Assembly (NCBI GenBank): GCA_963781345.1
Contig: CAWAFQ010000013.1
Span: 186,001 to 250,000 of the forward strand
Reading direction: 5' to 3'
DNA: 64,000 bases
From: JBBRHQ01 sp963781345
Lineage (GTDB): Bacteria > Actinomycetota > Thermoleophilia > Solirubrobacterales > 70-9
This document shows, piece by piece, positions 16,941 through 23,033 of this stretch. The first letter of the stretch is position 1; every line of letters starts with the position of its first letter. Below the pieces are notes generated by a model. The model was given only the letters and a program-made list of their open reading frames with translations. It did not search any database and was not told where the DNA came from. The position numbers and the translations under genes are program-made.

Positions 16941-18617
16941 CTAGGGGATGCTCGAAAGCTGCTCGCAGTGCCCAGAGTCCGTGCCGCCGCCGCCAGCGCA
17001 AACGTCTCGAGCCGGCCCGCCGTTCAAGCGATCACGGCCGCTACCGCCCTTGAGGTTGTCGCGTCCCGAGCCGCCCTCCAGCAAGTCCACGCCCGGGCCC
17101 CCCTTTAGTGAATCGGGGCCTCCGTTGCCGAAAAGCCTGTCCTTGCCGGATCCGCCCGAGAGCCGGTCCTTACCCTTCCCGCCACAGATGACGTCGTTGC
17201 CGCCACCGCCAGCGATCACGTCGTTGCCACCAAGGGCGGAGATCACGTCCCGCCCGGCAGTTGCGGTGATCGTGTTGTTTCCGGATGTGCCGACGATGGT
17301 GGCCGTTTTCGCACCACACTTGCCGGTGGGAGTACGGACGTGGATCGTGATGGTGCCCTTATCCGTGCCGAAGCCGAAGTCGTCGAAGCTCGTGAAGGTG
17401 ATCCGGTCCGAGCCCTTGAAGCCGGCGTTTGGTGTGTAGTTGACGGTGGACGGGTTCGCCAGTGGTGCATCGTCGCTCGTGGTGCCGTGCAGGGGCGCAC
17501 CGTCGTTGGCAACGAACCCGTTTGGATCGGTCCGCTCATAGAGGGGGCCGGTGTCGGTGCACTCCAGTTGGATCGTGATAGGCGTGTTCGTCGCGGTCGT
17601 GACCGTGCTGTCGGGGCAGTCGGGGCTGCCGTCGGGCGCCCAATCGGGGTTCCCGTCGAAGTGGGCGGCGACGTCCTCCAGAGGAACAGGGGAAAGACTC
17701 GTCCCGTCGGCCCTCTTCATCACGAGCTTGCCGGAGGTGAAGGTGCCGCTCACGTAGGCGATCAACTGCCCGTTGGGCGACCAGGTGCAGTTGATGTCGC
17801 CTTGCGTGCTGTCATTGGAGATGTTGGTGAGGCCGGTACCACTCGCCAAATCCACGGTGTAGATCTCCGCTGTCGAGCTGTCACCGGGAGTCGTCTGGAG
17901 GGTGAAACACATCCTCGACCCGTCCGGTGAGATCGAGGGCTGGTACTCGTCGATGCCGCTCGCGGCCTGCACCGCAACCGCGACGCCCCCCGTCGCCGGC
18001 TTCTTGACGATGTCGAGGAATTGCGGATTTGCGTTCTGCTGTGCGTAGTAGATCGTGTTGGAGTCCGGGCTCCAGGCCGGCTTGAACTCGACCGGCGCGC
18101 CGCTGGTGAGGTTTACCGCCGGAGCAGAGGTGCCGACGGTCTTGACCATGATGTCTCGCTCGGCGCTGTTGTCGACGGGCTGGTGCTCGTAGGCGATCCG
18201 CGTACCGTCCGGAGACCAGGCGGGGTGATCCGAGCTGAGGAGGTCTAGAACCTCCGGGGTATCGAGCGCCGTGACGGTGTCCGCTTCGAGATCACGAACG
18301 AAGAGGTCGTACTGCTCCGCTATGGGGGCTCCCGGCGTTCCGTTGGCGAATACGATCTTTGTCCGGTCGGGTGACCAGCTGCCATGACGGCTCTGGCCTC
18401 CCAGCGGCGTGATCGGAGCAGAAACGGTGCCCCCACCGGAGCTGCCGGTCACAGGACGCAGGTAGAGCCGCGCCAACGAATCGTCGCCAGCCGTCCCCCC
18501 GCGTCCGCTGGTGAAGACGATCCGCCCGTTCCTGCCCGACAGCACGGCCCCGGCGGGCACCGCGATCACAATCGATGCAGAGAAAACCAAGCCCAGGACG
18601 AGAAGTCGGCGTGCCAC
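16941..18617 (-). CDS. Secreted TolB-type beta-propeller protein with RTX (haemolysin-type) calcium-binding tail
   Basis: A signal peptide (RRLLVLGLVFSASIVIAVPAGA) is followed by at least five propeller blades marked by WSPD-type motifs (GSWSPDRTKIVF, PAWSPDGTRIAY, PAWSPDSNTIYY, PSISPDGSRMCF, CTWSPNGQLIAY). Next is a cadherin/VCBS-like Ig segment (VNYTPNAGFKGSDRITFTS). The C-terminal end has about eight RTX nonapeptides such as GGNDVIAGGGGNDVICGGKG, ending with a Cys pair. It probably works outside the cell and folds on calcium binding. The longest frame begins at 18788, but GTG 18617 (VARRLLVLG) puts the signal peptide at the N-terminus and has GAGGAG upstream. Confidence 0.75.
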   Translation of the reverse strand: MARRLLVLGLVFSASIVIAVPAGAVLSGRNGRIVFTSGRGGTAGDDSLARLYLRPVTGSSGGGTVSAPITPLGGQSRHGSWSPDRTKIVFANGTPGAPIAEQYDLFVRDLEADTVTALDTPEVLDLLSSDHPAWSPDGTRIAYEHQPVDNSAERDIMVKTVGTSAPAVNLTSGAPVEFKPAWSPDSNTIYYAQQNANPQFLDIVKKPATGGVAVAVQAASGIDEYQPSISPDGSRMCFTLQTTPGDSSTAEIYTVDLASGTGLTNISNDSTQGDINCTWSPNGQLIAYVSGTFTSGKLVMKRADGTSLSPVPLEDVAAHFDGNPDWAPDGSPDCPDSTVTTATNTPITIQLECTDTGPLYERTDPNGFVANDGAPLHGTTSDDAPLANPSTVNYTPNAGFKGSDRITFTSFDDFGFGTDKGTITIHVRTPTGKCGAKTATIVGTSGNNTITATAGRDVISALGGNDVIAGGGGNDVICGGKGKDRLSGGSGKDRLFGNGGPDSLKGGPGVDLLEGGSGRDNLKGGSGRDRLNGGPARDVCAGGGGTDSGHCEQLSSIP

Positions 18618-19087
18618 CGCCCCGACCCTACTCCTCGCGGAGAGCTTTGTGGTCCTGAGCTCCTTGGAGAAACGATGCGAACCGACGGCCAACCGACGAA
18701 CCTCCCTGCTTGGTTGTGAAGGGGTTTCTCTATCCGCGACGCTTCGCGATGAAACGACCCGCTTGGCCCCCTGCCCCTGGTCGGGCAATCCTGGCTGGGG
18801 TTGTCAATCCCTTGCTCGCCCCTAGCTTGCGACCGCGTTTGCGCCGAGCCCTTCCGCTCTAGCAAGTGGGTGCCCGGCGGCTTCGAGGCTTCCTCGCAGC
18901 GAGGAAGTAGCGGGAAGGGGTGCCGATCGAAGGTATCTAAATCTGCGCGGGTCCCATCCGTCGCGCTCAGGGGGTTGCGGCGGGTCTTGAGACGGGGCGC
19001 TTCCGTTTTGCTTCCAGGAGCCACCCCATAGGTGCGGTGAGGGCAGGCCCAAGCCACAATGTGGCTCCATAGCTGGCTTTCCGGCGA
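18618..19087. other. 470-bp stretch without a supported gene
   Basis: The open frames here lack typical codon bias, and one of them reads straight through the tRNA-Val gene, giving the well-known spurious peptide LAQLGERLPYKQEVTGSSPV. A perfect 9-bp inverted repeat (CTTCCTCGC/GCGAGGAAG, 18889-18907) is the only clear structure. The promoter of the TolB/RTX gene should lie in the left part. Confidence 0.5.
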
Positions 19088-19160
19088 TGGGCGGTACTGG
19101 GCTCGAACCAGTGACCTCCTGCTTGTAAGGCAGGCGCTCTCCCAACTGAGCTAACCGCCC
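19088..19160 (-). tRNA. tRNA-Val(TAC)
   Basis: Read on the minus strand the sequence begins GGGCGGTTAGCTCAG and folds as a full cloverleaf. The acceptor stem is GGGCGGT/ACCGCCC. The D arm is GCTC/GAGC, the anticodon arm CCTGC-CTTACAA-GCAGG gives anticodon TAC, and the T arm is ACTGG-TTCGAGC-CCAGT. The discriminator is A (19088), and CCA is not encoded. A decayed copy lies 4.8 kb to the left. Confidence 0.95.
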
Positions 19161-19515
19161 GGAGCAGTTGATTATGGCTCTGCGGAGCCGATCGTGCAGC
19201 ACATCCATTCCGGCGGGTTCCCGACGGGAAGGCCCAAAATCGGTGCTACTGCCCATTGCTGCCCATTGAGCGTGCTCGAAACACGCTGCCGCGCCGGTCG
19301 CCTGATCCATCTCGCCGTCAAGCACCGCAGCTACTTGCAGAGTCGCTCGAGAGCCTGATCTCCGCGCTTGGCTTGGCCGCGGCGAATTTCCCGCTCGGGG
19401 GGTGAACAACGTGGACATACAGGGTGCCGAAGGGTCCCCCCCACCCCGTAGGTCCTCGCCTGACGTTCTTGACCTTCGTCGGCCGCGAAAAAGGCGCCGT
19501 TTCGAGACGAAGGCC
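19161..19515. other. 355-bp stretch without a supported gene
   Basis: Downstream of tRNA-Val on the plus side no frame shows the codon bias of real genes here. A near-tandem CTGCCCATTG (19250s and 19260s) is visible. This is where an integrase gene would be expected if the tRNA had served as an attachment site; none is recognisable. Confidence 0.45.
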
Positions 19516-19671
19516 CTACTTGCGATTCAAAATCCTCACCTTCTCCACCTCGAACTCCTGGTCGATCAGAGCTCCGGACGTCTTCGAATGGTTGAGCCTC
19601 TCGAGCGCGTACAGCTCCTCGGTGGGCTGCATCGAAGGCGACCGAGGCGCTGCGGGGGGCGGCGCGGCCAC
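19516..19671 (-). CDS. Short SHOCT-domain fragment
   Basis: A short frame encodes a proline/alanine linker (VAAPPPAAPRSPS) followed by TEELYALERLNHSKTSGALI and DQEFEVEKVRIL. The last part has the two-helix layout of SHOCT domains (hydrophobic helix, SGAIT/LTDEEF-like turn, second helix), which often end larger bacterial membrane proteins. The usual N-terminal partner domain is missing: an in-frame TGA lies about 24 codons upstream of the GTG at 19671. It is either a tiny free SHOCT protein or the remnant of a longer gene. The alternative ATG start is 19632. Confidence 0.5.
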   Translation of the reverse strand: MAAPPPAAPRSPSMQPTEELYALERLNHSKTSGALIDQEFEVEKVRILNRK

Positions 19672-19845
19672 GGTTCGCGCAACAGGCCGCTCGTCGAGTT
19701 CCTCCAGCGTCGAAGTCTTGGCACATGAGCGCCGCTGCCAGCCTCACCATCGGCAATCCGCGTCCGGTTCCGGCGCGCAACTTCTCGATAATCGCCCACA
19801 TCGACCACTGAGTACTATGGCGGCGATGCCGAGCCAGGAGGAGCG

Positions 19846-20532
19846 ATGATCTCTCAGCTTCGACGAAGGGCCAGCTACGCCAACGTGACCGCCACTCTGG
19901 CGCTCGTCCTCGCGCTGACCGGCGGAGCCGCCTACGCGGCCTCGCACATCAGCGGCTCGCAGTTGAAGAAGCGCAGCGTCGCCGGCGCGAAGCTGAAGAA
20001 GAACACGGTCACCGGGACCGAGGTGAACGAGTCCAAGCTGGGCAAGGTGCCGCGGGCCGCCAACGCGGATTCGGCCGCGAACTCCGCCGCCCTCGGCGGC
20101 ACCCCGGCCTCCGGCTTCATCGGCGGCTCGGGGAAGGTCCTGACGACCAGCGGCACGGCGAGCAACAACTCGATCCAGCAGAGGGCCCTGACGCTCCCCG
20201 GATTCGGCGACATCAACATGAACTGCAACTCGGCGGGGACCGGGGTCACCGTCCTCTTCACCAACGGCAGCGGCAGCACCGAGACCGCCAGCGTGTCCGA
20301 CGTCACCGTGCCGCCCAACTTCGGCTCCAGCACCTCGCTCACGAACGGCAATTCAGTCGCCACCGGCAGCCAGATCGTTACCGCGCTGATCGGCGTGCAC
20401 ATGGTGCTGGTCCACGTCGGCATCAACGGCTCCTCCTCCTCCTCGCAGATCGCCGACGCGGTCGTGTCGGTCAACACGCCCGGTGGCAACCAGCCCTGCA
20501 ACTACCAGGTCCATGCCCTGATCTCGAACTGA
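19846..20532 (+). CDS. Secreted hypothetical protein of a family common in Solirubrobacterales
   Basis: The N-terminus MISQLRRRASYANVTATLAL with a following hydrophobic core and GGAAYA cleavage region is a signal peptide or anchor. Next come two lysine-rich repeats (ISGSQLKKRSVAGAKLKKNT), then VTGTEVNESKLGKVPRAANA, an alanine-rich linker and LGGTPASGF. The second half is Ser/Thr/Gly-rich beta-sheet with two Cys. I know this layout from many secreted Thermoleophilia proteins of unknown function. A strong AGGAGGAG site sits 5 nt before ATG 19846. The family is recognised by pattern only; no activity can be assigned. Confidence 0.75.
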   Translation: MISQLRRRASYANVTATLALVLALTGGAAYAASHISGSQLKKRSVAGAKLKKNTVTGTEVNESKLGKVPRAANADSAANSAALGGTPASGFIGGSGKVLTTSGTASNNSIQQRALTLPGFGDINMNCNSAGTGVTVLFTNGSGSTETASVSDVTVPPNFGSSTSLTNGNSVATGSQIVTALIGVHMVLVHVGINGSSSSSQIADAVVSVNTPGGNQPCNYQVHALISN

Positions 20533-20722
20533 TCCCCGCCCGCCGGGACGCGGCCCCGCCGCTCGCCAAACTGCGCGGTCGGATGGAACGCGGTGGTCAT
20601 AGGGCCGTGCGGGAAGAGGTCTAAGGGGTCAGGCAGCCCGAAGCGCTAAAGAGCGCTGCGAAGCGTCGCGCCGTCGGGATGGGCGATTCCGCCGGCGTGG
20701 AGTCGCGGTCGAGGCTGATCGC

Positions 20723-21043
20723 CTACTCCGACAGTCCGGCGGCTTCGAGGGCTTCCTCGGGCGTCCCATACGCCTGCATGCGTCGGACCTTGCGGTTCTC
20801 GACCGTATGGACGACGCCAAATCGCAGCTCAACTTCTGCGTCGCTCCCACGCATACCGCCCACCTGCACCAATGCCGCGACAACTCGGTCGCCACCGGCA
20901 TCAAGGACCTCATCTACGGCCATGCGCCAGTCGTCGTAGGGCTCAGTCCATGCCTCAAGGAACTCGAAGTAGCCGTCGAATCCGTGGCAGACGGGCTTCT
21001 CGGGCCAATCCCGGTCAGCTCTCCGAGGCAGTCGCCGCGGATC
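20723..21043 (-). pseudogene. SnoaL-like (NTF2-fold) protein, N-terminus missing
   Basis: The open frame reads DWPEKPVCHGFDGYFEFLEA, then WTEPYDDWRMAVDEVLDAGG, RVVAALVQVGG, ELRFGVVHTVENRKVRRMQA and ends EEALEAAGLSE. This is the middle and C-terminal part of the SnoaL-like polyketide-cyclase/DUF4440 family common in these bacteria. The family N-terminus (about 45 residues, usually starting with a helix that leads to a D-x-E-W motif) is absent. An in-frame TGA lies at 21044-21046, and no start codon precedes the ATG at 20923. It is most likely a truncated gene; translation from 20923 would give a 66-residue stub. Confidence 0.6.
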
Positions 21044-21146
21044 TCATCTATGACTAGAAGGTGCCGATTGGGCAGCAGCAGATCCGTCTGCCCACATCCA
21101 GCCACAATGGGGGTGTCCGCCCGATTCGAACTCGAAGGGGAGCCCG

Positions 21147-21536
21147 ATGATCAACTTGCTGGGACTTCGAACCGTCATCTACCCGGCGCCGGACCTCGCC
21201 GCATCGAAGGAGTGGTTCAGTGAGCTTCTCGGGGTCGATCCGTACTTCGATCAGCCGTTCTACGTGGGCTTTGAGGTGGCCGGCTACGAACTCGGCCTCG
21301 ATCCCGAGGGGGACCCTGCCCACGGCCCGGTCACCTACTGGGGCGTCGCCGACGCTGACGTTGCTCTCGCTGCGCTACACGCCGCAGGCGCCGAGCCTCA
21401 GACGCCAGTCCGCGACGTCGGCGAGGGTATTCGCCTCGCCACGATTCGGGAGCCCGCAGGATCCATCATCGGCGTGATCGAGAACCCGAACTTCTCGCTA
21501 CCGGCGCACCGGGACGCCACCGGGCCGGGGAAGTGA
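21147..21536 (+). CDS. VOC family (glyoxalase/dioxygenase-like) protein
   Basis: A 129-residue single-domain protein with the paired beta-alpha-beta-beta-beta modules of the vicinal-oxygen-chelate fold. The first module reads TVIYPAPDLAASKEWFSELL and the second YWGVADADVALAALHAAGAE. A closing IREPAGSIIGVIENPNF follows; its Glu in the last strand is a usual metal ligand. Start ATG 21147 has AAGGGGAG about 6 nt upstream. Members of this group bind small ligands or metals and include glyoxalases and antibiotic-binding proteins; the substrate is unknown. Confidence 0.75.
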   Translation: MINLLGLRTVIYPAPDLAASKEWFSELLGVDPYFDQPFYVGFEVAGYELGLDPEGDPAHGPVTYWGVADADVALAALHAAGAEPQTPVRDVGEGIRLATIREPAGSIIGVIENPNFSLPAHRDATGPGK

Positions 21537-21579
21537 CGCGGGTGCGCCGACGCGGCACCGGCCTGGGAGAATCAAGTCC

Positions 21580-21909
21580 ATGGACACCTCGACTCTCTGG
21601 CGTGCGGCCGCGGTGCAGGCGGGCGGCGTGGCGATCCTCTCGATCGTCCTCGCCGCGATCTTCCCCCACAGCTTCTTCGAGGACTGGGGCTGGCTCGCGG
21701 GTCCGGGCGCGTGGATCCTCTGTTCCCTGCTCACGGCGCGGGTGCTTGGCCTGCCGCCCGGAGCGGCGATGCTCGGCGCCATGCTGGCGGGGATCCCCAG
21801 CCTGCTGGCGGTGCTCATCGGCCTGCACTGGCTCGGTGCCGTCGTAGCGATCGTTCTCTTCGCGCTCTGGTGCGCTCGCCTTCCCAGGGGTGAGGCCGCT
21901 TGGATCTAG
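21580..21909 (+). CDS. Small membrane protein, four predicted spans
   Basis: A 109-residue hydrophobic protein. Spans are visible around AAVQAGGVAILSIVLAAIF, GPGAWILCSLLTARVLG, AAMLGAMLAGIPSLLAVLIG and LGAVVAIVLFALWCARL. No charged pores or motifs are seen, and the family is not recognised. Its end overlaps the TTG start of the next gene by 10 nt, so the two are probably co-translated. Confidence 0.6.
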   Translation: MDTSTLWRAAAVQAGGVAILSIVLAAIFPHSFFEDWGWLAGPGAWILCSLLTARVLGLPPGAAMLGAMLAGIPSLLAVLIGLHWLGAVVAIVLFALWCARLPRGEAAWI

Positions 21910-22655
21910 GACTGGAGGGGCGGGTCGCGCTGGTGATGGGCGCGAGCAAGGGGATCGGCTTCGGGATCGCGCAATCGCTGGCGCGCGAGGGCGCGAGGGT
22001 GGCGATCGCCTCACGCTCGGGCGAGAACCTCGAGCGGGCCGTGGGCGAGATCGGGGGCGAGGTGGCGCCGTTCGAGGCGGACGCCGGCGACCTCGAACGG
22101 CTCGCCCGCCTGCCCGCTGAGGTCGAGCGGGCGCTGGGGCCCGTGGACGTCCTCGTCACCAACACCGGCGGCCCGCCGTTCGGCGCCGCGCTAGAGCACG
22201 AGCTCGAAACCTGGAACGACGCGTACCGCTCGCTTGTGCTGGCGCCGCGGGTCCTGATCGAGGCGGTGCTGCCGGGGATGCGTGAGCACGGCTGGGGGAG
22301 GATCGTCAACGTCGGCTCGAGCTCGACCCGGGAGCCGATCCCGGGCCTGGGGCTGTCGAACTCCCACCGGATGGCGGCGGTCGGCTTCTTCAAGACCCTG
22401 GCGACCGAGATCGCGGGCGACGGGATCACCGTCAACACCGTCGCCACCGGGCGCTTTGCGACCGAGAGGCTGGCGGGTCCGGACGGCTCGCTCGAGGCGG
22501 CCGAGGCCGCCGCCCGCGAACAGGTCCCGGCGGGGCGGCTGGGGACGCCGGGAGAGTACGGCGACCTCGTCGCATTCCTCAGCTCCGAGCGCGCCGCCTA
22601 CATCACCGGGACGGTGATCCCGATCGACGGAGGCGCCCTGCGCTCGGCCTTCTGA
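21900..22655 (+). CDS. SDR family protein with altered catalytic residues
   Basis: A 251-residue short-chain dehydrogenase fold. It has the cofactor motif MGASKGIGFGIAQSLAREGA, DVLVTNTGGPPFG, RIVNVGSSSTREPIPGLG, and the C-terminal YITGTVIPIDGGALRSAF. At the usual YxxxK site the sequence is SNSHRMAAVGF: the Tyr position is His and the Lys is replaced (R-M-A). Relatives with NAYR or NAHR exist, so this is a subfamily trait more than random damage. Classical 3-oxoacyl-ACP reductase activity is therefore doubtful. The start is TTG at 21900, overlapping the upstream membrane protein. Confidence 0.75.
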   Translation: MDLGLEGRVALVMGASKGIGFGIAQSLAREGARVAIASRSGENLERAVGEIGGEVAPFEADAGDLERLARLPAEVERALGPVDVLVTNTGGPPFGAALEHELETWNDAYRSLVLAPRVLIEAVLPGMREHGWGRIVNVGSSSTREPIPGLGLSNSHRMAAVGFFKTLATEIAGDGITVNTVATGRFATERLAGPDGSLEAAEAAAREQVPAGRLGTPGEYGDLVAFLSSERAAYITGTVIPIDGGALRSAF

Positions 22656-23033
22656 CCTGGCAGGTCGCCCGGGACTCTCAAATACTTGGTACCTCAGCGC
22701 CGGATTCCTGCGTAGCTGCTTATCCCGTTGCGGAAGCCGCCGCTGTTGCCGACAATTTCAGTGCATTCCTTTGGCGGGGAAGGCCCACCTGGCAGGCGAG
22801 ACCGGATCTCGGGATCTGCGGCGACTGGACCACCTCAACTGACTTCAAAGGAGAACGGACCATGCCGATCAAGAAGACCGCCCACCGGTTCAGGAGATCG
22901 CTCTCGGCTGAGGGCTGAGTACCGTGCGGCCTCCGGCAGCCGGCATTCACAGGGCGGGCCCGAGCGGCCCGCGGCCGGCGACGGACTCGGCGGCGGCTCA
23001 ATCCCCCGCCCCGCTCCCCTCGCGGGGTGACCG
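22656..23033. other. 378-bp intergenic stretch with a mini-ORF and a hairpin at the next start
   Basis: No long gene is supported. An 18-codon frame at 22863-22919 (listed separately) has a good ribosome-binding site. Just before the GGDEF-EAL start a GC-only stem CCCCGC/GCGGGG with a 7-nt loop (23009-23027) leaves no free Shine-Dalgarno sequence. No known riboswitch consensus (including the c-di-GMP types) could be matched by eye. Confidence 0.5.
22863..22919 (+). CDS. Possible leader peptide, 18 residues
   Basis: ATG 22863 is preceded by AAAGGAG at a proper distance, and the frame reads MPIKKTAHRFRRSLSAEG, stop. It is strongly basic. It lies about 115 bp upstream of the GGDEF-EAL gene, so it may be a regulatory leader or an independent basic micropeptide. 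The good ribosome-binding site is the main evidence; chance cannot be excluded. Confidence 0.3.

Noticed and set aside
18822..19418. A 198-residue minus-strand frame containing a conserved-looking peptide LAQLGERLPYKQEVTGSSPV
   Set aside because: That peptide is the translation of the tRNA-Val gene, a known spurious annotation; the rest has no coding bias.
19331..19801. A 156-residue minus-strand frame next to tRNA-Val considered as an integrase remnant
   Set aside because: No tyrosine-recombinase motif (R...HxxR...Y) could be found; the SHOCT fragment in another frame explains part of the region better.
22656..22862. A c-di-GMP or c-di-AMP riboswitch upstream of the GGDEF-EAL gene
   Set aside because: The conserved cores of the known classes could not be aligned by eye; a covariance search would be needed.
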